DNA of 64,000 nt. Origin: a virus. Shown here in pieces: positions 29,201-39,700 of the stretch. The notes below the pieces were generated by a model. It was not told the DNA's origin. It made no database searches and saw only the letters and a list, made by a program, of their open reading frames with translations. Positions within the stretch are counted from its first letter, which is position 1. Every line of letters begins with the position of its first letter. Location of the stretch: positions 62,001 to 126,000 of the IMG/VR virus record IMGVR_UViG_3300046318_000491. One strand, given 5' to 3'. Both the position numbers and the translations under genes were made by a program.

Positions 29201-30092
29201 ACTTAAAGCTAGCAAAGTCTGCTTCTATAACTGTAATAAATGCAGGTCCAGTGGAGAAACTAAAGCCGGTCTCGGAGACTGATCTAAATACCTGAGCGTC
29301 CTCGCTGCTTACTGCAGTCGACTCTACATCGCTAGCTGTTTTTGCAAAAACTAAAGTCTTATTAATATTTCTAATCGAGTCAGAGACATCTACTAGTGTG
29401 TAAGTCCCATTAAACGTGGAGTCCACGCCGCTGATCGTTACGCTATCTCCGGCTCGAAAACCGTGAGCATCGTTTGTGGTTAAATAAGCATAATTACTAA
29501 CAAGTTCCTTGTTCGTAATTACATAGGTGTGGGTGTTGTAAGAGGTCGTACCAGTGACTGCAATACGGACTCGGTCGCCAGTTTTATATCCATGGTCACT
29601 AGCGAGAACTATTGCAATATCATTTTTTCTATAGATACCAGAGACTGCAACTTCTGGCTCTCGGTAGGACCTATAGAGACCAACGTAAACACCGGTAGTA
29701 TCGTCGATATCGCTATCGCCCAGGTTCTCACTTTCGATAAAGGTACCGAAAAGCTTTTTAGTTCCGATATTACGTTCTACACCAGGGCTAGAGATATTCC
29801 AATAACCGATTGTCCCCGAATACGCATTGATATCACCACGTACGAATACATCGGAGAACTCGGCAACTCCAGTTCCGTCAATTTTCCAACCGGACAACCC
29901 TTCAGAGAAGTTTCCGCTTTGGATACTATTCGTTATTAACTCTGTAGTAGAGGCTAGGTTTGCTCCAGTAACTACACCGTCAGCAATTCCAGTTATAACA
30001 TTTGCCTGAGACTGAAGAGCCTTGACATCTTTATTAATCCCTGCAACGTATGAACTAAAGCTATTAGTTCTTTTTATACGACTACTCGCCAA
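26298..30092 (-). CDS. Large minor tail protein
   Basis: About 1264 residues. I chose TTG at 30092 because AGGTGG lies 6 bases upstream; an in-frame TTG at 30119 is also possible, and either overlaps the hub gene's end. The N-terminal about 40 residues are helical (VAGINKDVKALQSQANV), followed by a WKIDGTGVAEFSDVFVRGDI motif typical of proteins attached to the tail hub. Three FCCH-like units lie in the first half (SDHGYKTGDRVRI, DAHGFRAGDSVTI, VGHELKVGDYVYN). The C-terminal region includes a phage fibre end (ATLTRQAFGTYTIDGHEMAA, QVAGEQNGVYSV). It is probably a tail tip or side fibre protein attached to the hub encoded just upstream. Confidence 0.72.
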   Translation of the reverse strand: MASSRIKRTNSFSSYVAGINKDVKALQSQANVITGIADGVVTGANLASTTELITNSIQSGNFSEGLSGWKIDGTGVAEFSDVFVRGDINAYSGTIGYWNISSPGVERNIGTKKLFGTFIESENLGDSDIDDTTGVYVGLYRSYREPEVAVSGIYRKNDIAIVLASDHGYKTGDRVRIAVTGTTSYNTHTYVITNKELVSNYAYLTTNDAHGFRAGDSVTISGVDSTFNGTYTLVDVSDSIRNINKTLVFAKTASDVESTAVSSEDAQVFRSVSETGFSFSTGPAFITVIEADFASFKYENFGPNIDIEYATSFTGHALYHDENVAGLYLNDYSKALFDHGYFSNEGINYVSAKIYNVIHNPSFEYLDDSQSEVHSAAGWESDSSIGVAEVSVIQDYAAKSTYGISVSWGVGATTDKYVYGTANYSLIEPAIKYGRLLYLNFDIFSNPVGKELVPTAITLSEDVTSVIVTSVGHELKVGDYVYNWRSDQPTDGDVETGLEPGHLVEYLDTKAQKIEQKYRKIVKVTEVTTDTFTVAVFGRSPSTPPEAQSLPLTNQKIYKINVPEFDISDLKFKFDNGTFLSISDVIDDSTKASWASVPHTKKLTLSLDEIDANVYLYSGALTMASYMPNLSVIDATGTLKNQKSKEYFRVPYTIKISSAKLYQQYKDLDSAALEAKKSFKLAIPAWLKNTVGDLDTTSYMLDSVMLSSQNKFFYGGSKYGSQSWYDTASRPDTASVQAPKTWIDIDLEAQTSRINYVDDIRLSAPGFSGALLNYPGLANDATINPRVVLYGYSDDDATGTQLSSGQYQRGLLNYNLETPAPLKLKSLPLETALIMYESTLTSSTSLQDTYIQLTSATQWSSNDTGKVASTYASMIGLYSDELSSEITVSADSINFTNWNSWDMDEGNRNPLSVYFDGYAEFNTKVYTDFWEISTMTRTAPGESELTSVWTVTLTDPVSESSMSRADGGLVDIWATGIFGLSGIYTMSRVSNSFDQFTIETVNADIVGLEATDISSTGGYVDVFTDSHPQVLGSSSLSINDNSDKVATTSWVKNKVDALSSGGSAAYQHVFVDVATIAALPDSDYSNGTSGVGATLTRQAFGTYTIDGHEMAAGEVALIKDQVAGEQNGVYSVEIVGDESTKAQLRRLDSYNGSITGKITKGDLIYVGTSSETMAGRAFINDTSAASIEVGTTDISFGAFGGSGGGGAIYTADPSSPIEISESNVISMPSGFVYNTDTTAFAKLYAGSVTPAAAITGDIWIQVTA

Positions 30093-33000
30093 TTCGATCC
30101 ACCTGCCAATCTGTAACAATAGCTAGATCGATTTGCTCCGGGAAAGCCGGATTATTTGGCACAGTCACTTTGACAGAGTCGATCTTTCGAACAATAACAT
30201 CCTTGCGAGGCTCTAGCGTACTCTCTAGACGGTGCTTTACGAAGTCATCATTTACAATGATAGAACACCAGTCACCAGGTGAGTACGACCCAACTACTGG
30301 GTTCAATGAGCCATTCACTGTAATAATGAAATTTCCAGCGGGTGGCTTTGATTCATAAGCAAATCGTTTAGCAGTTCTATATAGATCGAGTTCGCTGTCA
30401 TAGTTGCCCCAGCTGTCGATATTAGTTTTATCGTTACCAATTAATGGCCAGTCAGCTTTTTCTGCTTTATCCAAAAGTGGCCAGCCATCAGCTAACAAGT
30501 CTTCCGAGACCGCTCCAGAGTAGGCGGCATCACCGCCTCCGGCTTGACCATTAGCACTAGATACGAAAACACGAGTTGCAGAGTTTTCTGCGTTCTCGGC
30601 GAAGCTAATATTAGAGATGTTTCCAGGGTACTCAAACACAACTTTATCTGCGCCGAAAGCAATAGGAGGTGCTGACTGCCCCGGAGCCAGGCCAGGCTTA
30701 CGATCCTGAGGTCGATTGCCATTTGGATTGTACGGGTCATCCTGTAGAGGTAGCGAGTTTATATATTTAGTTAAGCTTGCCGGGTACAGAGGAATTAATC
30801 TAAAAATTCTCTTAAACTTCTTATTACCAGTAGTTGGATCAATGTAAAGTTCGCAGTCGATTCTGTAATCAAACCCCGTAATAGTGTTTGAATACTCTTC
30901 TAGGTGCTGGCCCAGATTTACTAGATCAGAGCCCCTAAGTGGAGTGTTCTTGCTATTCAACGCACTGTAGAGGCTAGTGGAGAACTCTACCCCTCCTAGG
31001 TTGGCGCTTTGAGAGTATTCTCCATAGGTTCTAGTGAACGCGATAGGCTCCCTAGAAATCATAGGCGAAGGCAGAATTACGCCAATAGCCGTCTCATCGG
31101 CCACGTCAGTAATAGACGCAGCGGTAGATAGGGTAACTGTTCCAGTAGAAGCTAGGGCTTTTGTCTTTGTAGTCGGTAGAGTGACTGTCTTAATAAATGA
31201 CAAAGTTCTAGGAGTAGCGGTAACTAAAATAGCCGTACCAGTTAGCTGGCTAGAGACGGCACTAGGGAAGCTAGACAGTTCTATAGTATCTCCGACAACA
31301 AACCTGTGGTAATAGCCAGTGGCAACGGTAAGAGTGACGGTAGTCTTTGTTGTATTTTTCGCGATTGAGTAATGCGAAACTTCAACCGAATCAGAGCCAG
31401 GAACAGTGTAAGTAAGAGTATCTTCAGAAGGAACGCTTGTTATCTGTATTGGCTCATTATTGCCATTCAGAGAAAGCGTGTTTTTACCATAAGTCCAAAC
31501 GTTAACCCAGTCGCCTACAGCAAGCCCGTGTCCAGGTGATGTCAAGGTTGCCACGGACGAGGAGGCCCTAGCCAGAGCAGTAATATCTCTGGTCTCGGAG
31601 GAAATTGACCCGTAATCCAGAACTGCAACACCGGCGACGTTATGCGAAGACGTAGCTTTAACTTGACTATTAGGGTATACAAAAGGTTTAGGGTCAAAGG
31701 CATGAAGAACTTTATGAGGGCTTCTTAGCGTTATATCTGTCCATCGTTCTTGACCAGTGGGTGACTCGGTACTCGGGTCTTTTACTACCTTAAGAACCTG
31801 CATATCCTTACCGTTGAAGATAGAGTACTTATTAGTACCGCTGTCTTTTAGCCCCGAGATTTTAAAAGTATCTCCGACAAAAACCTCTGGTGATGCAGTA
31901 GACGGACCGTTCTTGTTGAATACAGCAGTAATCTTCTTCTTAACAGTGGCAGTCACATTGAAGCCAGATACTGGCGTATTGGCAGGGATCGCGACTGACT
32001 GAGTGGTTTTAACCCAGAAAGTCTCTTTATTGGTCGTCATCTTTTTGATGACGCCAGTGTCATTGTAGACAGAGTACTTTACGATCTGCTTTGCAGAGAT
32101 CTTCGATGGGTCGGTGTGTGCACCCATGTAGACGTTACCCTTGTCAGAACCGTGTCGAGTAGCAAGCGGTGTGCTTGAGGTTGACTTCGCCGAGTCCCAG
32201 GTCCAACTAATACTGTACTTACCATCGCAGGGGACATCGATGTAGTAGTTTAGGGGGATTCCAGTTGAGCCGCGAAGGGTTCCGTACCCTAAGGTGTACT
32301 CGTCTGCTTTAAATTTTTTATTCTTAAGGTATGTATCTACGATAGGTTTTACAGCTACAGTACGAGTTCCGGTGGTTGTGCCTTGTAGGCCCCACATGTT
32401 AATTGTTATGACTTTATTCTTTTGCTTAGAAGAGCCGCTAGTACCAAGGGCTTTTTGAGATGTAAAGCCGCTCAGGACCACTTTTGATGTTTTAGCCAGC
32501 TCGGGGTTGACATCGAGATACATCCTAGCAACGCCAGTTTTCTTTTTAACATTGGTGCACTTAAACTCAATTTTGTACGGAGCAAGATTTTTTGCCTCTA
32601 CAACTGATGGCTGATCTGACGACTGGTCCGGAAGCCCTTCAATAGTTACGCTGTCTCCGATACTAAAATTAGTAGCGTTAGCTCCTGTAGTCGTAAATAC
32701 TACATAGTCATCGCCAGTAGCATTCATTTCTGTCTGAATAGACCCGATTGACACGGCAAAAGTCTGCTCGGTATCTTCGTTACCCTGTTCCGCGGAGTCA
32801 GCAATAAAGTTGTCTGTAACTACCCTAGTCACAACGGTGTAAGGGCTAGTGGCCTTGTCAACTTTATTCTTAGTCTTAGGGAAGGAGATGTTTCGAACAA
32901 TTACTTCGCTACTCACGTCAATATCGCCAGGCACGTAGTACTTAAAAGTATTCTCGGTGGCCTCAATAATTTTTACTGTTCCACCGTTACTGTCATAGTT

Positions 33001-35280
33001 AGAGTACGTGGAGTCAGAGAATGTGACAATTATGTTATCTCCGACAGCCAAGTTGTGGTCATCAGAGATGGCAGTCACTAGATTACCATCGGTGTGGATC
33101 TGCCTAATAGTCGCTTCAACGATTGGCGTGCCGCTAATTCTAGCTTTGGTACGAGTTAAAAGTCCCTTCTTAGGAGACTTCTTGACATCGTAGAAAGGAG
33201 TGGTTGCATCTGCAAGCTTGTAGACAATAGTGTCTCCGTCGCTATTGCCTTTCACGACTACGGAACGGCCGCCATAGATTTTATCTGTAGCCGCGTCGGT
33301 GAAGTTCACCTTTACGGTGTCGCCAACGCGGAACACGTGACGATCAACCGTATTCACGTAGACAGTGCCGGCTCGGTCTTTAGTAGAGATACCGGTGTCA
33401 TACTCAAGCGACGCAATTTGCGCGGTTGAGTCAGGTTCTGCGAGATTAACTGTAGAGAGTTGATCATAGCCTGGATCCATAGTAATCCACGAGGTACCGT
33501 AAACCGAAGCAGTAGAGCCGCTAACTGATGTTTTAGCGATATCAGCATCAATATTTTTAATAAAAGATAGGGTCCACTGAGAAGAACTCTCGTTTGCAGG
33601 AGTAACCTTTTCAATCTGATGGGTGCCCTTAATGACAGAGTTGGTAGAAGTTACGGTTATAAACTCGCTCTCCAAAATATCTGGATCTTCATTGAAGTAG
33701 AGCAAAACAGTATTATCGTCGCCATCTGCTTCGTAGGCAACAATAGTCTTTGGGGTACCTTGGTCCGAGTCAATAACAATGTTGTAGCCATCGTAAAGAG
33801 GTGTAGGCCAGTTAATAGCGTCAACGCCAGAAATTTTAATTCTATCTCCAGCACCGTACCCATGGCTGTCTCGAGGATATAGCTTCAGCTGAGTCCTAGG
33901 AGTAGCTAGAGCTACGGTGTTATTCTTTGGAACCTTAGTAGCCGTCTTAGGGATATCGTAAGCACTAGAGGTATATTTAGGGTCTAGGAATTGGATGCTA
34001 TATCCGCTGGCCACGTTGGTGATATTCATGTTGTTGTCACCAGTGGAGCTCCAGTCCATAGTGTTGACAACCTTGCCACCAATAGTTCTCTGAACCGGCG
34101 CGGCATTAGCGATTTTAACTGCCACTACATCATTTTTTATGAATCGGTGTCTGGTTTTAAACCATAGCGTAACTATTCCGCTAGAGCGTTGAACATACGT
34201 GACCTGTACTGGAGAGCTGCTGATAATCTCGCGATACTGAATTTTGTCTTTAATTATTTCTACAGTAGTATAGGACTTATTCTCGACTGGAAGAATGCTA
34301 ATTCTATCGTCTGCACTGACTCGGTTTGCAATCTTTACTTTAAAGGTGTATAGGGTAGGAGTATCACTTACAACAAATTCACCAAATAAAACATCATCAA
34401 TATTTGCAAGATTGACAGTTTGTCCTTTGGCAAGTTTATGGACCTTAGATGTTGTTATCGTAGCCTCGCCGGTATAGGTTCCGGTAGATGTAATTGAGTA
34501 CCCAACTACGCTGACTGCTTTAGCGATTCCCGGAGCCAAAATTTCGTTTGGGAAATCAATGTCAATAAAGTCCTCGAAAGCGTTATTGATAAGCTCTCGA
34601 ACATACTCGTATGTATCTGCACGAAGAGAAACTCCAACATTGCTGTAAGCAGAGATTCTTGGCTTAGGTATGGCGGTTAGATTTATGTAGAACCCGGAGA
34701 TGGTGGGGTCAGACGGGGCCGAAGGGGTAGTAGTTGTACTAAGAATAGAGTAAGGGCCATTGAACTTAGTAACAGCTCTGTCTTTAAAAACAACGTAAGC
34801 CATGTTGCTGTTGCCATTTTGGTCTTTAACTGGTGGCGGACTTTTCATCGTGCGGTCTACAATGCTTACATACGCAAAGCCAGCATCCTTAGTGACTTCA
34901 CCAGTAAAGTTTGAAGAGTAAGTTTTCCAAACTAGGCGGTGGTTCAGGTAACTAGTAAATTCTGAAGCCGAGACAGTTAAGCTTCTGGAGACTAAATCGT
35001 AACTACGGCCCCAGATGATGCCGCCCCAGACGCATACGTTGTCGCGCACAACGTACAGAGCTGTCTTGCCTGGTAAAGTTGTTTTATATAGGTCCAGGTT
35101 ATTTGTTTGGCCTGAAATTGTAATGCGACCGTCAAAAGTTCCGGCCTGCTTTAAGGCAAGCTCGTAAGAAACGTCTTCAAAAGGAATTTCACCAATTACG
35201 GTATTAGACATAATATCTACCGTGTAGTACTTGTAGCGTACAGCAGTAGCACTAGTTACTGGCATCAAGCTGTCGGGCAT
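30082..35280 (-). CDS. Giant tail hub protein with FCCH-like repeats
   Basis: 1732 residues. The N-terminal about 150 residues (YYTVDIMSNTVIGEIPFEDV...FDGRITISG...ALYVVRDNVCVWGGIIWGR) and the C-terminal about 350 residues (SREPIAFTRTYGEYSQSANL...TITGFDYRIDCELYIDP) match the two ends of siphovirus tail hub (gp27/Tal-like) proteins. Between them lie over 1000 residues built mainly of beta units with an HG..xGDxVxI motif. I count at least eight, for example SHGYGAGDRIKISG, RHVFRVGDTVKVN and GHGLAVGDWVNVW. The usual hub is 350-600 residues, so the insert is exceptional. ATG with AAGGATACCC upstream. Late-promoter decamer 33 bases upstream. Confidence 0.78.
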   Translation of the reverse strand: MPDSLMPVTSATAVRYKYYTVDIMSNTVIGEIPFEDVSYELALKQAGTFDGRITISGQTNNLDLYKTTLPGKTALYVVRDNVCVWGGIIWGRSYDLVSRSLTVSASEFTSYLNHRLVWKTYSSNFTGEVTKDAGFAYVSIVDRTMKSPPPVKDQNGNSNMAYVVFKDRAVTKFNGPYSILSTTTTPSAPSDPTISGFYINLTAIPKPRISAYSNVGVSLRADTYEYVRELINNAFEDFIDIDFPNEILAPGIAKAVSVVGYSITSTGTYTGEATITTSKVHKLAKGQTVNLANIDDVLFGEFVVSDTPTLYTFKVKIANRVSADDRISILPVENKSYTTVEIIKDKIQYREIISSSPVQVTYVQRSSGIVTLWFKTRHRFIKNDVVAVKIANAAPVQRTIGGKVVNTMDWSSTGDNNMNITNVASGYSIQFLDPKYTSSAYDIPKTATKVPKNNTVALATPRTQLKLYPRDSHGYGAGDRIKISGVDAINWPTPLYDGYNIVIDSDQGTPKTIVAYEADGDDNTVLLYFNEDPDILESEFITVTSTNSVIKGTHQIEKVTPANESSSQWTLSFIKNIDADIAKTSVSGSTASVYGTSWITMDPGYDQLSTVNLAEPDSTAQIASLEYDTGISTKDRAGTVYVNTVDRHVFRVGDTVKVNFTDAATDKIYGGRSVVVKGNSDGDTIVYKLADATTPFYDVKKSPKKGLLTRTKARISGTPIVEATIRQIHTDGNLVTAISDDHNLAVGDNIIVTFSDSTYSNYDSNGGTVKIIEATENTFKYYVPGDIDVSSEVIVRNISFPKTKNKVDKATSPYTVVTRVVTDNFIADSAEQGNEDTEQTFAVSIGSIQTEMNATGDDYVVFTTTGANATNFSIGDSVTIEGLPDQSSDQPSVVEAKNLAPYKIEFKCTNVKKKTGVARMYLDVNPELAKTSKVVLSGFTSQKALGTSGSSKQKNKVITINMWGLQGTTTGTRTVAVKPIVDTYLKNKKFKADEYTLGYGTLRGSTGIPLNYYIDVPCDGKYSISWTWDSAKSTSSTPLATRHGSDKGNVYMGAHTDPSKISAKQIVKYSVYNDTGVIKKMTTNKETFWVKTTQSVAIPANTPVSGFNVTATVKKKITAVFNKNGPSTASPEVFVGDTFKISGLKDSGTNKYSIFNGKDMQVLKVVKDPSTESPTGQERWTDITLRSPHKVLHAFDPKPFVYPNSQVKATSSHNVAGVAVLDYGSISSETRDITALARASSSVATLTSPGHGLAVGDWVNVWTYGKNTLSLNGNNEPIQITSVPSEDTLTYTVPGSDSVEVSHYSIAKNTTKTTVTLTVATGYYHRFVVGDTIELSSFPSAVSSQLTGTAILVTATPRTLSFIKTVTLPTTKTKALASTGTVTLSTAASITDVADETAIGVILPSPMISREPIAFTRTYGEYSQSANLGGVEFSTSLYSALNSKNTPLRGSDLVNLGQHLEEYSNTITGFDYRIDCELYIDPTTGNKKFKRIFRLIPLYPASLTKYINSLPLQDDPYNPNGNRPQDRKPGLAPGQSAPPIAFGADKVVFEYPGNISNISFAENAENSATRVFVSSANGQAGGGDAAYSGAVSEDLLADGWPLLDKAEKADWPLIGNDKTNIDSWGNYDSELDLYRTAKRFAYESKPPAGNFIITVNGSLNPVVGSYSPGDWCSIIVNDDFVKHRLESTLEPRKDVIVRKIDSVKVTVPNNPAFPEQIDLAIVTDWQVDRIGE

Positions 35281-35312
35281 GGGTATCCTTAACGTCTATC
35301 GTCTTTATAAGA

Positions 35313-35322
35313 CTATTTTACC
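35313..35322 (-). promoter_or_regulatory. Candidate late promoter GGTAAAATAG
   Basis: Exact copy on the minus strand, overlapping the stop codon of the Dit gene and lying 32 bases before the hub ATG. A GTCTT-ATA-AAGAC hairpin follows in the leader. Confidence 0.5.
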
Positions 35323-36715
35323 CTATCCAGCCGGAGCGGTATTGCAGTGTCATAGTACCGGTCCCGCCAGTTTTATTAAGCACAACCGTGTTACCACCAG
35401 GAGTGAATTTAATCCAGTCTACGGTAGCATCCAGCATTGACCGAGACTCGTCTGGAACGCCGCGGTACGTCGTGGAGTTATTATATGTGTCAATTACCAA
35501 GGTGTCCGTTGAAGCTAAAGTTACCGTACCACTGCCGCTAGCTGAAGTCACCTGCTTAGATACCGTACCGCCATATCCCGTAGGTTGATTAGATATGACC
35601 TTAGCTGCGGTAAAAGTGGTAGTTGTGGGCACGGTCGATATCGTATATTGGCCATCTAAAAGCGGATTACTGGAGCCAGAAATGTAAACGACAGCATTAG
35701 CTAATAACCCATGAGCTGAAGATGTTGTTACGGTAGCAACGTTAGTAGTGTGACTAATAAAGGTAATGTTTACTAGCGGCTTGACATAGCTAATGCTTTC
35801 AGGGGTGGTCTCTGTAATTGTAGCGTTAGATATATTGTAATCAGTGCCCGCCAAAGTAACGGTCACGGAGTCGCCTACAAAGAACCCATGAGAAGGGATT
35901 GTCAGCTTAGCCACACCGCTTTGAAGCTGTTTGCTGGTCACGCCAGTGGTAGTGAAGGTGGTAGATCTAAGATCTTTAATAACTTTAATACGCTGAACCG
36001 GACCGCCATTTGTAGACGTAATATAGGCAGGGGCAGTGATAGGACCGGTTAGGGTGATTAGTGTAGATACAGGAGCATTTCCAAAATTATTAAAATACGT
36101 ACCAGAACTAGTTACCGATTCTCCATCGTACCCTGCCGTATACCCTGGCCCGGGAGTTTCTGGGCCGTCCCAACTGTATTTGAGAGGGTCACCAGCTTTA
36201 AGCTGGACTTCAAAGTCGATTCGACCACGCGGGCTAACGTTAGAGATTAGTGGCTGGCCAGAAAGACGAACATACATAGCAGTTTTGTTTGGGTACTCAT
36301 CGACAAACAGCCAAGCACCGGTATACACCAAATTAATAGCATCTAGAAGTCGCCTTCTGGCATACTGCGTTACGTAGGCATCCGGCACTAGGACCGATCC
36401 TTTAAGCGTGACAACTTTCGCGGTCCATCGGCCGCGCACATCATACGAGCCATCATCTAGGCCACGAGGAATGTCGGGAATCTCTACGTTAGAAGCATTC
36501 CACCAGCCATCAATATCAGTACATACCCAAACAAGATCGACGCTCTTCGTAAGCCCCGTCTCCGGATTAAAGACTGAAGCAGTTTCAATGGTGTTCAGGG
36601 TAAGGCCATTAAGCCTAATATCTGCTTTAAGTTTTAGACCTTCAATAAAGGGGCGAGGTACTTTACTTAAGCCAATATTTACGGCCTTATTTTCTTGACT
36701 CTGACTGTACGCCAT
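35318..36715 (-). CDS. Distal tail (Dit-like) protein with C-terminal beta repeats
   Basis: 465 residues. Residues about 1-190 have the features of siphovirus Dit proteins: LNGLTLNTIETASVFN, RWTAKVVTLKGSVLVPDAY, ARRRLLDAINLVYTGAWLF, RGRIDFEVQLKAGDPLKY. The remainder has two FCCH-like units (PSHGFFVGDSVTV, SSAHGLLANAVVYISG) and a final sandwich (DTLVIDTYNNSTTYRGVPD...SMLDATVDWIKFTPGGNTV) typical of Dit C-termini. It would form the ring between tube and hub. The start overlaps the tape measure stop (TAATG), and the hub gene follows. Confidence 0.75.
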   Translation of the reverse strand: MAYSQSQENKAVNIGLSKVPRPFIEGLKLKADIRLNGLTLNTIETASVFNPETGLTKSVDLVWVCTDIDGWWNASNVEIPDIPRGLDDGSYDVRGRWTAKVVTLKGSVLVPDAYVTQYARRRLLDAINLVYTGAWLFVDEYPNKTAMYVRLSGQPLISNVSPRGRIDFEVQLKAGDPLKYSWDGPETPGPGYTAGYDGESVTSSGTYFNNFGNAPVSTLITLTGPITAPAYITSTNGGPVQRIKVIKDLRSTTFTTTGVTSKQLQSGVAKLTIPSHGFFVGDSVTVTLAGTDYNISNATITETTPESISYVKPLVNITFISHTTNVATVTTSSAHGLLANAVVYISGSSNPLLDGQYTISTVPTTTTFTAAKVISNQPTGYGGTVSKQVTSASGSGTVTLASTDTLVIDTYNNSTTYRGVPDESRSMLDATVDWIKFTPGGNTVVLNKTGGTGTMTLQYRSGWIG

Positions 36716-39700
36716 TAGACAGATGCTCCCTTACGCATTTCAAACTGTAGTCGGTTAGCCACTAGTGTAGCAATCTCGTACTCACTCATGCCTGGAGCTG
36801 CATTTACTGAAATATTAATTCCAGGACCAGACACGCTCTGACCGGCATTGATTGCTCTCAGTAGCTCCAAGTTCTTTGCCGTAGAAGCAGCGTTAACTAC
36901 ATATTCTCCGTTAGATAACATAGCCGGGATCATGTCCGAGCGAGGACCTCCAGGACCTGAAACAGGACCGCCAGATCCGTCAGCAAAACGAGCAATGCCG
37001 CCATCAGCAAACTGACGAACTCTTCCTATCAAACCGCCATCGGCCTTTTTAGTAGTGATAACGTACGTAGTTGCGCCCATTGCTTTTTCAAAATCTGACT
37101 TTAGGTTTGCAATACTTGACTTGTCCCAGACGCCCTTGATGTTTACTTCAGCCGCGACGTCCTTAGTTCCTAGCTTGCTCTGCTCGGCAATAAGCTGATC
37201 AATTGTGATGCCAGCCTCTTCGGCAATTTCAGAAATACTCTTAACACCGGCGGTTATGCTTCCAGAGTAGTAGTTGTATAAGGTGCCCTGTCCTTGGAAC
37301 TTTCTGCTTATAAGATTACTTAGGGCACGAGGGTCAGTTACAGCAGCAGCTACTGCGGTGGCCTTCTTTTGCGCTTCAGCCGCCTTGACCACCTGATCCT
37401 GATAAGTCTTTAGGGCCTTTTCATTAACCTTAAGCGAGTTGCCAGTACCGGTAACAAGGGAAGCAACTAGGGCTGATCCACCCTTACCCATGGCAACTAG
37501 CTCGTTAAGTGCACCCTGGGACATCTTCTTAGAAAGAAGAGCGATGTTTTTCGACCATGCAGCTAGATCTCTTTGCTGCTTTAGTAGGTCATCTTTGTAT
37601 TTGTTTAAGCTAAATCCGGCGTCTCCGGATGCAGTAACTACTACGTCAGAGTACTTTTTAAGATCTTCAGCGCTTTGCTCTAGAGGTCCCTTAACATCAA
37701 TAAAGGTCTGAACAGCATCTCTCATTGTCTGGTTGAACTTAGCACGTTCAGCTCTAGCCTTAGCTAGTAGGTATGACCCTTCACCTAATGCATAGTCGAG
37801 ACGCTTCTGAGCATTAACAGTGCCATCTGCGTTGTAAATAGTATCGCCGAGAGCTTTAGCCTGAGCCTCTAGAGACTTAGTCATATCTTCGCTGGCGTCA
37901 AGCATTCCAAGAGTGGCTTCTTTGCTCATACCCTGGGTGACAACCAAGTTTCTATAGTTGCGCTGGATTTCCGGAAGACTCTTTTTTGCGATTTTAGCTA
38001 AAGTGTCTCCGTAAGACTTAAACGCTGCAGTGGCTGCAGTTACTGCAGTAGCAGCAGCTTCTTCCTGCACGATCTGTTGAGCAGATACCCACTCGCCATT
38101 GTGAGCCGCCATCTCGGCGGCTGTCTCGGCACGCTCTTTAGCTAGAGTTGCATATAGGCCGTTGACCTGGCTCATATCTTGTATAGATGCCTTCTCGGCA
38201 TCAGTAACTGTTAGCAACGCGTTAGCCCACTGCGATGAGGCGTCAGCTGCAGATAGAGTGTGCTTAGCTGCGTCCCTAAATGATCCGCTAAGGGCTGTAA
38301 CTGATTTTTTAACACGATCGGCGTTGATTGCTGCAGTAATTCCAATAGCTGCCGCGATAGCCGCACCGACTGCAACAATTGCAAGGATAGCTAAGCCTAT
38401 AGGGCCAGTAATAGCGGTCCACATGGCGGAGGCGATGGCAGTTACTCCAGCCATAGTTCCGCCAAGGCCAATGTAGGAAGCTCCTAGGCCAGTGTTCGAG
38501 GCGATTACAACACCATTAGCAATGCTTTCACCGTATTTTTTAGCTACTAGCACTGCTTGAATAGCTGACATGACCTTCATGGCTGCCATGACGGTGCCAA
38601 AACCAATCATGTAGACCTTCTTAAATAGAAGGCCCAGCGTGATCAGTGCGCCCATCCCACCGATGATCGGACCAAGAACTTGCATAAGCGGCTGAATAGA
38701 TTTTAGGAATCCTGCCATAGCCTTAAAGACACCGCTAATAATTTCTAGGTATGTCTTTATCTGTCCGGAGTCTGTAAACGACGCGGCGATCTCTGCAACT
38801 GATACGAGTATCTCGGCAAGAATTGGTCCAGTACCGGCTGCCGCCATAATAATCTGTCGGAGAGAGTCTTGCCCCTGAGATAGAGTATCCCAGAACAACT
38901 TGACATCAGGAGAAGTTCCTAAATCCTTAAGCACGCTGAAGAAGCCAGCGAATGCGTTAGTAATGGCTAGGGTGTTTTCAGCAGTTGCTTTGAAGTATGC
39001 CTTAGAGCTAAATTCTCCCGCTGCGGTGCCCAGTTCGCGCATCCACTTACTAGAGGCTTTAAGTTGCTCGACTAGCATGTAGCCGCCAGTACCAGGTCCA
39101 GTATTTGCCTTAATCATAGCCTTTAGGCCAGCGAATACATTGCCGATTATAGAGCCAAACATAGCTGCCGTTTGGGCAGCTTTTTTAAAGTAAGCACTAA
39201 TGTTTGCAAAGTTGCCAGCAAGGTTTTTGGCCATGTTGGTAGTTGATGTAGATAGGAAGTCTCTAAACATATTAAAGACTGGAGACGTTGCCCTATAGAG
39301 GGTTAAGAATGACTTAATTAGGTTACCAAAAATGGTTCCCAGAGCCATTACGGTCTTGCTTGTTCCAATAAATATGTCTCGGATTCCGGCCAAACTCGTT
39401 GGGTTAAATAGCGAGTTACCTAGACGCGAAGATGCTTCACCTAACGCTTGGCCAACTTGTTTGTAGCCCTGGATAAGCATCGTAAATGCGCCAGAGCTGA
39501 ACATTTTCTGTATCTGAGTCTGAAGTACCGGTAGGAAGCTGCCAGCGGCGGCTTCATTAAGGCCCTTTAGTTGCTTTTGTATAGAAACTAGATACTGAGC
39601 AAACTCTTTCTGGCTTTTAGTTAGCCCGGCATATGGGTCAGTGCCAGTTTTACCTTTTTTCTTAGGGTTCTTTTTTTCGTCTTCGAGGTCTTTAGATCGA

